DNA of 64,000 bases from Asterella californica (GCA_036924285.1 JAYKYS010000009.1:24594001-24658000), one strand, 5' to 3'. Counted from the stretch's first letter, positions 47,356 through 60,837 are shown. Numbers and translations are program-made. Notes: generated by a model from the sequence alone, not told the origin.

Positions 47356-50098
47356 TAGTCAACTCCGTGTCATTGTGTGTGATTTTTGACTACGAGACAT
47401 CCTTTGAATCGTTGGATGGTCCTATCTGAATTATGTTTAAGCTTGAAGACCCATCGACTGCTAATAATCTTATGTCCAAACGGTAAATATACTACCTCCT
47501 ATGTACCATTGTCTTTATGAGATTGTAACTCCAGTGTAATTGCAATTTGTCACCGATTAGACTCAAAGGAACGTAGGGCTTCCTCATAAGATTGTGGCTT
47601 AGTAGGATCAGCAGAAATAGTGGTCATCCATGCTAATTCAATCAAGGAGTCTTCTGATTGACAGCCATGAACTCATCTTCGATTTTATCAAGTAAGTACG
47701 GTGTACTTGTAATTCATGATAATCTTGAAGACGACTTGGACGTAGTATGTGTCTTCCAGATCGCGTACGAGGTAAGTAGTCTTCATATGAAAGTTCCACC
47801 GATTCTTGATGCACGTCATGTGAGCTTTCGATCGGAGAAGACTTTGGAGTAAGATTGGATTGGAGTGGAGAAGTATTTGGACTATTTAAGTGAGAATTGG
47901 GTACGGGTGATCCTTCAGACTGAGGAGTAGATATAACTGTCTGATAGTTGGACATGATAATGAGTGAAACGACAGAGAGTTTACAGATTGTGTAACAATG
48001 TGTATCACAAGCTTAGCAACGAGTGGCTCCTGAAGAAAAGACGCTATTGTTTGTAAGTTGGAGAGGAAGTTAAACTCTTTTGAAGAATTGCGTCTCTACT
48101 TTTCACCAACTGTTGAGTAACTGGATCAAAGGCATGTAAGCACGGGTATCTTCATAAGAACCCACATGCACACATTTACGAGACTTTGAATCCAACTTCA
48201 CTAGTCTCTCATATGAGATGTGTACATAAGCAATAACACCAAATACTCTTAAGTGACATAGGTTTGGCTTCCTGCCTAAAACCTAAGGCGTTTTGTACTC
48301 AAGAATCTTGTTTGGAGATTTGTTGCATAAATATGCCATTGTATGTATAGCTTCTGGCCATGGTTTTTTTTTCTATATTCTCGTCCGGACAATATCGATC
48401 TGGCTCTCTCAGAGAACGTACAATTTGCTCTTTTTGCAACTCCATTCTATTCTGGAGAATATGGACTCTTAAAATGAAACAATTTTGTTGTTCATGTATT
48501 CACCACCGTTGTGAGTCCTTGGTATCTATATTCTTTCTTGTTGATTTTCAGAAAGAGAATGAACTTCTAGAAAGTAAGGACATATTTAGAGGTTCTTCAG
48601 GAAAGGACGTTGAGGGGTCCATAGATGTATGAGTGTACAAATTGTAGAAGCTCGGTCAATCTGGTTGTCGATGTAGAAAACGGTTCTATGTGTTGTTTTC
48701 CTTAGAGGCAAAGCTCACAAGTTGGTACGTTGTCAAAATCTAATGTGACACTGATCAAGGTCCCATTCTAGATGCCAAACGTCTGATGTTGTCCACATTC
48801 ATATGTCTAAGTCTCTAATGCTAAACCGTGAGGGGAACTGCATGTGAATTTGAAGTGGCCGTCTTTGCTCCACGGAAAACCGTCTCAAAATTATCTAGCC
48901 GTAAGCAATATACTCTCCCGTCCAATTTTGCTTGAGCTACAACTTGTACGAAGAAAATCATCAAAATGAAATGGTCGGTGAGACTTTGATAGTGATCGTT
49001 CGACCCAAGTTGATTGATCCAAGTGTCAGTCGAACATCTCCTCTTCCAGTGACCAAGAGCTATCTCCTTTGGCAGTAAAAATGCTGATTGGTGAAATTTC
49101 AAAGAAATTTGTGAACTTCTCTCGATCTAAAGTCACGTGTAATGAAGTGTCCAAATCAATGAACCAATCACTACATCTACGATCAGTGTGAAGAGTGACA
49201 AATGCTTTCTCATTTGAGAATTTTGGTCAACTTGAGTTTCTCCCTTAGGAAAATTTATTATTTTTTTCTCTCCCTTGCCCGCTGGTTAGCTCGTGCTTCT
49301 CGCAGTCTTCCTTTTTGTGACCAAACTCTTTGAAGTTCGTCACTGATTGATCATCATGGTCAGCTCATCTTTCTCTATAATTGACATCGCTTGTTCATCT
49401 CTGATCAACGTTGTTGATCATTGGGTTTGAGTATGACAATCAATACCTTGTTCAGCTATCAATAGTTGATCTTCTGCCAAAGAAAGATGATCTTTATCAC
49501 TCAAGCTCTTAATTACCAAGTCTTTCCAAAAGGGAGTTCTTCGTAGACTGCCAAGAAGCTTGACGACCACTTGTGGCTCCTTCCGTCCGATACCGATTCT
49601 CTCATCTGCTATGCTAGCTTGGTCATCTGATTTATATGATCGAGCATTGATCCGGATGTATACATATTAACATGAAATTCTTCTTCGAGTCTATTCTGCT
49701 TTTCTATGCTATCTCTGGCATGGATAGCGCATACAACTTCTCATAATGTCTAACAATCACTTATGTGTTGAAGTTGATTGTCTTCTACAAACATCTAGAT
49801 CATATCTTGTGCTAGTTGATTCTTATTTGATTTTTCTTTTCTCATCTAGAGAGATCCTCTTCATCTCTGGTGTCATCTCTTGGTTTTCTTACTTTGTTCG
49901 CCATATAATTCCAAAGATCTCTGATCTTAAGAGCTGTTTTGATTTGCTTCACCCAGAGATAGTTATCTCTGATCAGTATCTTGATGTGGACTAATCTCTA
50001 AATTTAGTTTCATCTCAGCTGAGAAGTAAACTGATTTTATCGTCACCTCTATCGCTCCGTATCTCAAATAGAGAATGGAAGTCAATTCAGAACCTGTT

Positions 50099-50450
50099 GA
50101 TAAGTGTACTTGCTTCTTACACACATTAATCAGTATAAAGTACAGCAGATCATGAAAGCTTCTTGAGTTATGAATTATCAAGTACAGCAGATCATGAAAG
50201 CTTCTTGAGTTATGAATTAATCTTTCGCAATCCAAGAGCAAGTACATAAAGAAGCCAGTTGGCATCAGTACACCAGGAGTGATGCGGTACGCAACTAGCT
50301 ATAACGTAAACTGTAGAATAAAGAAGTATAAACTGAGAACTGAAAGGTATGAAACTAACAAGTTAGAACTAAAAGTTTCTGAATTGTAAAAGCTTTCTGA
50401 CTTACGTGTCATTATACTGATCGATCTTATTATAGGCTGGCTGAGCACCG
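50099..50450 (-). repeat. 5' LTR remnant of copia, with internal 41-bp duplication
   Basis: It contains AGTACAGCAGATCATGAAAG... twice in tandem (at about 50138 and 50179), which the other LTR lacks. The inner edge is near TGTTGATAAG at 50096-50105. No clean tRNA-iMet site is left. Confidence 0.65.
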
Positions 50451-50998
50451 AAGATATAGCAACCTGAGTTCCTGAAGCCTGACACCTCAGAAACTTCTTA
50501 CTAACACCTCATTCTGACGGGACACGCGTAGCATAAAGTATAGTACTGACGTCGACGATACTCAGCTAGCGCTGCTCAGGTATCACTGCACAAGATGAGA
50601 ACAGATGGAGGCGGGCTTTACTTCTTGATGGAGATCATATTCTACACGTCGTCAACCTCCTCGAGCTCCGTGTTTGACAAACATCTCTGCAAAGATTACT
50701 TACTAATTAGGGCGCCACTTTCAAAGCGCCCTGAGCGATAGACGATAGCATAATATATACATAGCTCGTTTGATACTGTCGATTGATACCTTAGAAAGCG
50801 AATAAAATATCGCCCTTGCATACGCATCGGAGACACGATTAGTGTCGTCTTTGAAAAGTACGGCCCAAGCTGCTGCAAGCTGCAGGTACACAAGCGGAGT
50901 GCTAATGGAAGGTACAGTATACTGGGACTTCTGGCTGATCCCGAAAACTCTGAGTAGTGATTCCATTCCTATACACCAGTCGATATCGATGTCTGTCC
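50451..50998. other. P450 3' flank, no gene
   Basis: Should contain the 3' UTR of the minus-strand P450. No other feature seen. Confidence 0.5.
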
Positions 50999-53470
50999 TC
51001 ACATTTCGATATTCTCAGCAGCATACACATGAGCGGGCAAGCGAGGAGTGGGCACAAGCTGCAGGTTAACCTTCATGTGGGAGACAGCTCCGAGTCCTTC
51101 CGATATATCCAACGACTCAGCTGTCAACCCTGCTGGAAGCTTCCAGTCGTACGACTGCAGGAGCACGGCAGCGCCCAAATGCACCATAAGCAGACCCAAA
51201 TTCATCCCCAAGCAGAACCTCCGTCCCGTGCCGAAGGGCACCAGATCGAAGTGCTGTCCTTTCATTTCGAAATGGGAGTTCGGGCCCGAGGCCACAAACC
51301 TCTCAGGCCTGAACTTTTCGGGTTCGGCATATATTTCTGGATTCAGGTGTATAGCGGCCATGTTGACGAACACCCTGACCTTGTCGGGGATAAAATAACC
51401 AGCGATTGTGCAACTGGCAGTGGATTCATGAGGGATCATAAGCGGAACTGTTGGATGTAGTCGCAGGCTCTCCTTCACACAAGCCTGAAGATATTTCAGG
51501 TTTGGAATGTCCGACTCGCCCACGAGACGATTTCTTCCAACTACTTCGTCCAGTTCCTCCTGAATTTCCATCATCGCTTCCGGATAAAGCTGCAAGTCTG
51601 CAAGGAGCCACTCTAGAACTGTTGCTGACGTCTCGCTTCCAGCTACCAGAAAGTCCTGAACGCTCAATCCATGCCGAAAACCAGGACGAAAACCAGATAT
51701 AATTAGTACTGCCCAATTTGGTTTCAGAGTTTATGGTTATGAGTGCAAGGCAGACTCTCCACAAGACTCATGCTCGATCCATACAAACCTCGGAGACTGA
51801 CTCTGAAGGAAGAATTCACTTACGTAAATCAGCCCCTTGATTACACCGTCGGGTAAGTCCTCCTTTCGTCGAAGCTCCAAGAGGGTGTCTATAAAGTCCT
51901 TCACGCCACTGGCTCTGTCGGTAGTGCCCGTTCTATGCTCCAGAAATATTTTGTCGATGATTCGGCTGAATCCGGCATTGGCTTGGCGCATTCTTTTCCG
52001 AATGCCTTGCAAATCAAAGCGTTTCAGAAACGGAATGTAGTCTCCGATTTCGAAAGAACCGACAAGTTTAATGGTCTCCTCTAGGAGATGCGCGAATTCC
52101 TCGGATTGTATCTCGGATTCGATTTTGGGTCCGAAATACCTTTTGCTGGCCAGCATTTGTGTGGTGTTGTTGAAGGTCATGTCTGTCAGTTCCCGCCTCA
52201 TGTTCACAGATGAATTCGAGCTCTGCTTTGCTCGGTAGAAGATGGACTCTATTGCGTGGAGGACTTCTCTCCTCCGCACAGCCTGCTCAATTAATTAAGG
52301 CGAGCGTCAGTACTTCCACAAGTTAGAGCCATCTTATGAGCCCAAGGGGACGTCCCATGGATCTCGAGACATCTCGAGTACGCTTCTAGCTAGCATTCGC
52401 ATGCTGAAATACTTGTACTCATTCATCGGATCCATGTCTGCTGTAGATATCGATGTAGCCGCATAGCTATAGTCTGGATGCTCAAAGTTCGTCCTCGAGC
52501 TCCTGACAGGCTGCACGAATTTATGGATTTCTCACATGCCGCCGTCATGATCAGCCCATATATCCTATCTCTGGTCATAACGTCCTATACAACGGCTAGA
52601 ATCCGCTAAATGTGCAGTAGCAGGCAAATTTGAACTTTCTTCTGCTCACAATCTCATGACGAGGTACTCGATCTGCTACATCTCGAGCTTGCGCATACGC
52701 ATTCGTCGATCACCCTAAAGGTTCATTACAATACTACTCTGACTCTCATCCCATGTTTAATTTGTGACATCCACGTCGTGTGCTTTTATGGTTCCTAGAT
52801 TTCTATAGAACCTTGAGAAGATTAACTGGAGGCAGGATGAGCGATCCATGAAAGGAATTTGTTCGCTCGATCAGCTCGAGACTTTAGTCTTAAAGTCGAC
52901 TACGCTGGCCTTGTGGACGATTGATCGGTAAAAATCATGAATCTAGCTAGACTAGTTTGAGATCCTAGTGCAGCTGCTACTGAAAGTAAAGTTGGTACGG
53001 TTGCAAAAAACCTGAAGCTCATTGAGGCGTTTCATGCTCAGTAACTCCTGCGTGAAGAGCTTGCGCATGTCACGCCAGCGGTCACAGTAGGGCATAGACG
53101 CGATGTCTTGACGGTTAAATCCCAGAATGTCGGCGGCCGAGTAGCCTGGTCGGGAAGCCATGATCACATCATTGACCTGGAAAAACTCCCTCAGCATGTC
53201 TGCAGAAGAAACTACGACTACGGGGACATAGCCGAGGCGCAGGTACATCAGAGGCCCATACTTCTTTGCCAGCTCCATGAGAATTCGGTGCGGAAGTGCG
53301 CCCAGTAAGGGAAAATGGCCGATGATAGGCCATGCTCCAGAAGGACTCGGAGGCAGTGGCGGACGATTGCTTTCTCCAGAGCTCGATTTTCTCTCGTAAC
53401 CACGCAGTAGCAAAACTGATGCCACAGCCAGCAACACTCCCAGAGGGAGCCAAATGTCCTCGAGCATCAT
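50999..53470 (-). CDS. cytochrome P450, A-type (CYP71-clan-like)
   Basis: Three exons: 53470-53012, 52282-51824, 51655-50999. Introns of 729 and 168 nt have GT-AG ends (the second starts GTAAGT) and all junctions are phase 0. The product is 524 aa, normal for a plant P450. It starts at the first of two adjacent ATGs. An N-terminal membrane anchor (WLPLGVLLAVASVLLLRGY) is followed by the hinge PPLPPSPSGAWPIIGH. The I-helix oxygen-binding motif is AGSETS at 311-316 and the K-helix ExxR is ESLR at 368-371. PERF is at 423-426 and the heme loop PFGTGRRFCLG at 446-456, with Cys 454 as iron ligand. It should sit on the ER and take electrons from NADPH-P450 reductase. The heme and I-helix motifs point to the A-type group, but family and substrate cannot be assigned; phenolic, terpenoid or lineage-specific roles are all possible. 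All key residues are present. A decayed copy lies at 37030-43845. Confidence 0.95.
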
Positions 53471-54859
53471 TTTTCACTCGAACGAAGTTCGGGTCTTTGA
53501 ACTCTAGTACTGTTCCTGGCGATCGGACATTTGAGAGGAATTTGACGGACTCCCAGCTGCAGCTGCTACATAAACCCCCACTTCAACTCCTCCTCGCTAG
53601 CTCAGAATCTCCACAGACGATAAACTAATGAACTAGTAAGTCTACTGAAACGCAGCACTTGTTAATTTAAAAGAACATCTGATCTTGATTCATGGCGCGT
53701 TCCATTATACCAACTGCGAACAGTAAGTACTGTACATGTTTTACTGCGATGCTGGTGGAATCTGCAAACAGCAAAACCTAACGAGCACGAGAGGAGTAAG
53801 CCATAACCCTCCGGTAGCTACTGCCTACGTCTCTGGTCGCTTCTGTCAGTCTGAGATCCGCAACCTTGAAACACAAGCATCCTGAATAACCACAAACGAT
53901 GAACACTTCAAATTTCCCAGTCATGATCCAAACCGTTGGAGTACCCCTAGCATCACGCACCGATCCTCCATACCAAACGACGACGACGGCCAAGATTCGG
54001 TTTTGGCATCTACGTACTTCTCTTCCCACGGAAACGTAATGTGTATATTAGGGGGTGTCAAAGTTAAAGAATCTCTGAAATATTCGGGATCCGCGGGCGT
54101 TTTCTTAACGGCTATTCACTGGTTCTTTTTGATTTTTTTTGCAATGGATTCTCTGCTACTCTCAGTACTTATCTTGAGTGTAGAAACGGAAAAATAATTA
54201 ATAGTAAAATCTTGATGTTCAATGAGACTATCGAGGGATGAGCCGAGTGGACTCATAACCTATCGTGTTACGAATCCTTGCGAAGGTGTAGACTCTCTAG
54301 CTGTACCTGAAACTGAGGTGTCTTCTGCATAGTCTCCTTCCATAGCCGTTGTGATCTGACTTCTACTCTATATCAACCTCTATCAAGAGACTCTCTCCAT
54401 GTAGACAGGATTGAATAAACGAAGTTTCTAAGTATTCAGTCATCTTTTTTACTATCCACGGATCTTCACCAGTGTTTAACAGAAACTACTCTCATTCCTC
54501 CAAAGCAAAAGCACAGCAGTTCACTTGAACACCAAGGTGACTCACAATTCTCCCATTGCTCACATAAGTTCACTCGTAGCCTTGGCCAGAGACTTGAAGC
54601 ACTCAATACACAAGAAGAATTGCTAGAAAAGTTATCTTCTAGATTTCTAGTCCATCTTTTATACAAAGTTTCAGTCGATTGACTTATACCGCAGATCCAG
54701 TCGAGCTTGAGCTTCGGCATCTCTTACATGTGATAATTCCATGGCTTTGCTATTTGCTGTACATTCAGCCATGTGCGAGACGATATGTCATCACCTAATG
54801 CTATTAAAGCTTACTTACGTCCAAATTCCTAGCTGAAAGATCGTTCTATTCTAACATTG
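53471..54859. other. P450 upstream region, no gene
   Basis: The first ~150 bp above the start should be leader and promoter. TTTATGTAG at about 53573 on the minus strand is a poor TATA candidate. The rest shows no recognised gene. Confidence 0.45.
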
Positions 54860-54975
54860 ATCTGGTCCTCGACTTGGCAAGTTCAGGTCGAGGGTTTCAA
54901 TCCCAGCCGGTGATTGGGATTAGCTTGTGAGATCCAGTGTTGGGGTGGATCTTGACTTCCTACATCTCATTAGAG
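54860..54975 (+). repeat. possible tRNA-derived SINE head
   Basis: GGTCGAGGGTTTCAATCCCA resembles a pol III B box preceded by CTGGTCCTCGACTTGG, and is followed by GATTGGGATTAGCTTGTGAG and GTTGGGGTGGATCTTGACTT, as in SINE bodies. The A box is weak. Confidence 0.35.
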
Positions 54976-55790
54976 AGCGAGGTATTGTACAGGGTGGTGT
55001 AATCCATGTAAAAATAAAAATATGTGATGAAAAGAAACAGTCCACCGGATGTTCTCAAACTTTATGTTTAACTCTCCACTAATGAATTAAACATATAGCG
55101 GGGTACTGCAAGGGATGGTGTAATCCGCGTAAGAGCAAAAGCTCCAAGGCAAAAACAGTTCCAGGAAACAAATCAAACAAAAAATATCGTAGGAGAAAAT
55201 TGCATGGGAAGATGTAATCTGTGTAAAAGCAAAAGCTCTATGGAGAAAACACCTCTTAAAAACAAATCAAATAGGGAAAATGTTTTATCATTCCATTGGA
55301 TTTTCTCAAATTTTAAGTTTAAATTAATTTCTCCACAGATGAAGCATCTGGGGATCTTGGTACTCGCGAGCGGGGTACTGCACGGGGTGGTGTAATCCGT
55401 GTATGAGCAAAATTTCCATCACAAAAATAGCTCTAAAAAACAAATTGAACAAACAAAAAATTAAGAAGAGATTAATTCGATTTCTAAAAAAATAATTTGA
55501 TCATTCCACCAAATGTTTCTTAAACTTTAAGTTTAATTTCTCCACTAATGAAGCTTGATGGGAACCTACTCTCGAGCTAGGTATTACAAAGAGTGGTGTA
55601 ATCCGTATAAGAAAAAAAGCTCCATGGTAAAAACAGCTCCATAAAATAAATCAAACCAAAGAAAACTAAGGGGAGATAATCCCATTTCTCTTGGTTTCCA
55701 AAAACAAATCAAACAAAAACAAAGATTTGATCATTCCATCGGATGTTCTCAAACTTTAAGTTTAATTTCCCCACTGATGAAGAGTTTCAA
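54975..55790 (+). repeat. degenerate tandem array, ~4-5 units
   Basis: The module G(A/G)GGTA(C/T)TG(C/T)A(C/A)(A/G)GGGTGGTGTAATCC..GTA is repeated at about 54978, 55100, 55375 and 55580, with a partial copy near 55200. Between repeats, AAAACAGCTCC, AAACAAATCAAAC and GATGTTCTCAAACTTTAAGT recur. The best spacing is about 180-205 bp. It follows the possible SINE head. Confidence 0.75.
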
Positions 55791-57621
55791 GAAAATAATA
55801 ATGTGGGTCAAAGCTAAGAAAGAAGATCTTGTAAGGAGAGGAGAAAGCTGCAGTTTATCAAATAACAGTTTTGTATAGAGCCGTGGATACCTTACGATCG
55901 TATTTGTGCATTGATATAATTATTTTATTTTCTAAAATAAAATAAAAATTCTTTGAGTTCTAAATTTCCTTAGGACTCAGATTGAGTGTATATTCGAATA
56001 AAAGATAAATAAGAGGCCCTCGCAGCGTTTCCTGCAGATACGTCCGGGGTCTCTTGGTCGAAGTTGTAACACTTCTCTTCGGACCAAGAATATTTACCAA
56101 AGATTTGAGCTTTCACATTCTCGAGTTCTCAACCGATGACTAGTGTTCTCCATACAGCAGCCCTACTGTTCAAGTTTGCTACATAACTCGTGATAAGATT
56201 AATTACATGGCTATGATCATGACTTTCACAAGCGTGGCGGTTGTGTGATCTCGATAAGTTAAATCCTTGTTGACATTGAATATTGATGGTGGGAGAAGAG
56301 TATATGATCAATTATGGCAAAGCAACTCTGTTACCGATGTATCGCAGGAAGTGTTGGATCTTCAACAAAAGAGGCTCTCTTGACCACCACACAAGAAGAA
56401 AAAAGAAAGAAAAAATTTATACCAGATATCGCCAAAGTAACTAACCTAGTGGTAGTGCCCCTTCTCAGTATAGAGAAGATACTTAAGGTTGAACCGTAAC
56501 CTAATTGTGCTTTAAGTGGTTACAGTTAAGAGCATATTAACTGTGTATATATAAGCTATATATATAGCAGTAAGAGTTTATACTACGTATATCGAATAAA
56601 CTCCTTAGTACTAACCGGAAATGATATTATTCAGTATATAAGATATCAGTATAGTGTGAAAGTTAAAGATTATGAAGTTAATAGTGGACGCATATATAGT
56701 ATCCATCGCATCAATGGCATGGTTGTTGTCCTCTGGCAAGAATATGAATGGGATGTGCCGTAAGTATTATAATATTATTCATTAGATTGTTTAACTGTAT
56801 TAGTAATTTCAGTGATGGAACAATATTGATTTGCATATAATTCTCTATTCAGCATCACTAGTCCTGACATATATATAAATGAGATGTTTAGGAGGATCAC
56901 ATCACATCACCTCGAGGATAGCAGGGCTTACAAGACCTTACAAAGCATCCATGAACAAAAGAGGAGTATTGAGGAACTGCAAAAGAGGAACCAAATAAAA
57001 TATATCATGTGGGCATGATATAGGGCAATGCATGTTCTTCATGCAATTAGGGCCCAGGCTCACATAGGTGTTAGTGGCAGAAATTCTCACTGTTACTTAG
57101 TTCGGTAATAAGAGGGGTAGAAATACATACTAGTTTTATTTTTCCAATAAAGCATGACAGCAGAAATCTAAGCACATTAGTGATATCTAGAGAATATCCT
57201 AGAGTACCATCTCCAAATAGTTTAGAAGTTACTGTATAAATCGTAATTAAATTAAAGTCGTGTACACGTAAGCAAAATTTACCAAGTTAAAAGTGTATTC
57301 AACCGCCAAAGTTCAGCGAAAGGGTGACTTGTGCTTACGTGTGAAAACAAAAACACTTTGACAAAACCTAAATCCCCATGTGCATGTATGTAAAATTCTA
57401 AGGTAATTGGAAGAAAAAACTATTGCACACTGCACAAATTAACCCCGGTTTAAAAACAAAAAACTACCATTTAAAAGGAAAAACTAGTACGTGCGCCTGG
57501 GGCCTTTTTACTCCATTGTGTGTTTTTCCTACCAACACCCGTTATATAATATGTTTTATTAGTGTTTATCAAAACTAAAATCTTTGATAAATATTCTTGT
57601 CCCCTGAGGACTATTACGGAT
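55791..57621. other. AT-rich, no gene
   Basis: Low-GC sequence without recognisable domains. Confidence 0.5.
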
Positions 57622-58345
57622 ATCAAAGTTCAGAAGAAATATTTTTCAACGGTAGAGACGTAACTGGTCATAAAATTATACAGATGATTTTGTATATAAG
57701 CAAGAGTTATTCTGGATTGCACTTGTGACGGTACATCATGATTTTATCATTGATTTTTTTCAGTTTATACACTCAAGATAATTATTTAAAATAATAAAAA
57801 TCTCTTACAGGAAAAAATTTAAAAAACGAATGAATAACCGTTAAAGAAAAAGCCCCCAGCGTTTCTGTACGATAACTCCGGAAGTACCCGCATGAATCAC
57901 TAGACGAGGTCTAGACGAGGTCCTAACTCACTTCCGCGACTTTAGAATCTTTTAGAAGGTTACTCACTTTGACACCCCTATTATGATTTATAGCTCGACG
58001 GGCCGTGGAACTAAATAACGGGAGTTTCTTACTTGGTTTCTACTGCTGTTTATGTTTGTGCGGTGAGTTTCGGCTGTATGAGAAGTAGAATATTCAAGAA
58101 AGTGATTTCAAATTTCAGAGAATAAATTATTAAAAATTAAAATATTATTGTCAACTGAAAAGTATTCCCCTAAGCGAGTTTTCTCTTGATAAACTCTTTT
58201 TTCCCGTCTGAGAATCTTCCTTCTTAGCTTTGACACGTCCTCATAGAGGGTTTCAAAGTTTAGAAGAAAGATTCTTCAACGGTTGAGAGGTAACTGGACG
58301 TAAAATTATCACTGGTAAGTTTGTATATAACCGCGGCTCATTCAA
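57622..58345 (+). repeat. ~93-bp direct repeat upstream of copia gag
   Basis: 57622-57714 and 58253-58345 share TCAAAGTT(C/T)AGAAGAAA, TTCAACGGT(A/T)GAGA, TAACTGG and TTTGTATATAA, with roughly 20 percent differences. The copies flank 540 bp of AT-rich sequence. TTTGTATATAA could be a TATA box, so these may be pieces of the copia 5' LTR. Confidence 0.7.
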
Positions 58346-60837
58346 GATCGCGGATGATCAAGATGTTGAAAAATTGAGAAAAGAAAATTACTCACAGTGG
58401 TATGATGATATGAAGATATGTCTGATGGGACGAGGTTTGTGGATATTCGTTGCGAACAGCAGTGATTATTTAGAGGAGAAAGATAATTTGATATGGCTAT
58501 AGTTAAACTACTACACGCTTGCAACACTAAAGTTGAGTCAGACCAAAGATGTTGCAGCGTTGGTTCAAAAGATTACCATTGCATCAAGTTTGTGAGAGAA
58601 ATTAGCAAGTCTCTATCATCGATCCAAAATCTCTAGTGCCACGAGGAAATAGAAGCAGCTCGCTAATCTAAAAATGTGATTCAGACGGTCTCACAGAGCA
58701 TATTTCCAAGATGGAGGATTTGTTCTCAGATCTAGAGGATGCTGATCTATTGACCATCTCAGAAGCCTGTAGAGTGATCATGTTGATATCTTCTTTACTT
58801 GGAAGATTTGATGTGACTGTACAGATAATCGAAGCTATGCCACGAAGGATATTACTTGGAAGTATGTTACTAATCGGTTGTTTGAGCATGAACATAAAAG
58901 AAGTATAGATCACAACAAGTCAAAGAAGGTGTTGATGACCATTTCATCAAAGAAGGAAATTAGATCATGCTTCGTTTGTAGAGAGAAAGGGCACCTGGTG
59001 AAAGCTTGTAAGGATCGTAAGAGGCAGAAACCGGAGCAGAAAAACACTAAAGGAAAATAGATTTTTCTTTCTGAGAACAAGTCAAAAGGAGACCAAGGAA
59101 GTTTGGTCCACTCTTCGACCCATCTAATTGAGTTGAGTGATGAGGAAAATGACTGTCTCACGGAAGATGAGATATTGATGACCGGAGGAATATCTAAGAG
59201 GCCAGTCGACTCCACAACCTGGTTTGTTGACTCTGGAGCTACGTCTCATGTGGTGATCATGTGGTGGGATTGTTCTAAGATGAAGATCAGAATCCGTCTC
59301 AGCTAGAACTTCATAGTGTCTTGTTTGTTCTTAATTTCCAGAAGAATTTGATCTCTTCGACACAGACTACTCCGTATGCTTCATATCAGATAGAAAGCGA
59401 TGTCTGATTGAGAAGTCTGGACATGTCGTCTGTTACATCATAAGATATGATGGCGGTTTATTCAAGCTTGTTTCTCAAGGTGAGAAGGCCTTTGATAACT
59501 GAAGATGATACTTGGTATTTTTGTTTAGGCCATCTCTCACAGAATTGTTTGAAGGTTCTTGCAAGTATCTCATAAGGAATGACGGGGATCAATAGAAATC
59601 TGAGTCCTTGTGAAAGTTGTGCCAAAGGGAAAGCACACAAGCTTCCTGCACCTAAAAGATCACAACATAAATCTAATGATTTGCTTGAATTGATCCATTC
59701 TGATGTGAGAGGACCGGTACAACGATCTTTCTTTGGAGCTACATACTTTGTGTCGTTCACAGATGATAAAAGTCGACGAAGCTTCATTTATGTCATGCGG
59801 CATAAAAATGAAGCGCTTGATCATTTTCATACTTTCAAAAGTTTAGTGGAAAATGAGACAAACCTACGAATAAACCGATTCCGCAGTGGAGGAGAATGTT
59901 GAGAATGAGTTCAAGAATTTTCTTCAACAAACGGGGATTGGATACGAAATCACTGCACGCGATAGTCCTCATCAGAACGTCATTGCTGAGAGATTCAATA
60001 GGACGCTTCGAGAGAAAGTCGTCTGCATGTTGGAGCATACAGGGCTGCAAAAAGGACAGAAGCGATCATGTGTGCGAATTATCTTAGGAATAGCAGCCCA
60101 ACGGTAGCACTACACGAGAAAACACCTTTTGAAGTCTGGACAGGTGAAAAACCAGACCTTTCTCATTTACGTACGTTTGGATGCGTTGCATATGCTCTCA
60201 TCTCTAAGAGCCACCCTACGAAACTAGATCCCAAAGCTATGCCCTTCATCTTCGTCAGGGTATGAAGAGAGACTGAAGGGCTATAGATTATACAACACTA
60301 CTACTAAAAAGCTGATACGTAGTAGAGATGTGAAGATTTTTGAGAGTTTATTTCTTAGATAGAAATTTGCCCAAGAAATTCCTTTGTTTTCGTATATTAC
60401 CTGCAACGACAAGTGCCACTCTCATAGCACTTGTCGTTGCAGCTGATATGGTCAGTAGAGATCTAGGAAGTCCACCTGTATTGGAAAATTCTTGTAGATC
60501 TGGACTTGGGAACTTGGAACATAGTCATACTGCATCAGAGGGACGAGAGGATGTTCCAAACTTGATTCAAGCGGTAGGTGATAGAAGTAGATCACCTGCA
60601 TCTGGAGAAGAAAATGAAGAGGAAGCTCTGGAGCCCTTGGAGGAAGAAATGATCGAGGGGAGCTCTGAAGTTTCTGAAGAAATTCTTGAAAAGAAGGGAT
60701 GGATGACAAGGCTACTTCCTGAAAAGCGGGAGAGACCACAACGAGTCATCAAGCCGTCATTGAGATGGATGATTGACAAAGATCTCTCACTTGAAGCGCT
60801 AGTTGCAGATTGTGATTTGATGATAGTGTTGCAAAAC
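58340..60837 (+). pseudogene. Ty1/copia gag-protease-integrase, degenerate, plus strand
   Basis: Gag starts near 58350 (ADDQDVEKLRKENYSQWYDD, MKICLMGRGLWIFV). A CCHC knuckle CFVCREKGHLVKAC is at about 58969-59010. Protease WFVDSGATSHV is at 59221-59253. The integrase core at 59690-60265 has HSDVRG for the first Asp, then a damaged second Asp (FRSGGEC, S-G where SDGG is usual), and NVIAERFNRTL with the Glu. TPFEVWTGEKPDLSHLRTFG follows. The linker to 60837 ends PQRVIKPSLRWMI. At least four frameshifts are present. RT is absent here because another copia has been inserted at 60838. A trace of the RT start follows at about 61950-62020. Confidence 0.85.

Larger units (their letters stand above)
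45935..50450 (-). mobile_element. degenerate Ty1/copia retrotransposon with LTR remnants
   Basis: Related ends lie at 45935-~46150 and 50099-~50450 (GATAAGTGTACT(C/T)GCTTCT, GAAAGCTTCTTGAGTTATGA, CAAGAGCAAGTACATAAAGA). Minus-strand pieces: RNase H at 46676-46437 (FADSDWAASHIDIQSITDYV, IAISTTEVEYQAV), its C-terminal end at 46400-46158, the linker at 47955-47638 (YLPRTRSGRHILRPSRLQDY), and the integrase C-terminal region at about 48350-48100 (LCNKSPNKILEYKTP, LRVFGVIAYVHISYE). All are broken by stops and frameshifts. RT lies at about 46.7-47.5 kb in very poor condition. Confidence 0.75.
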
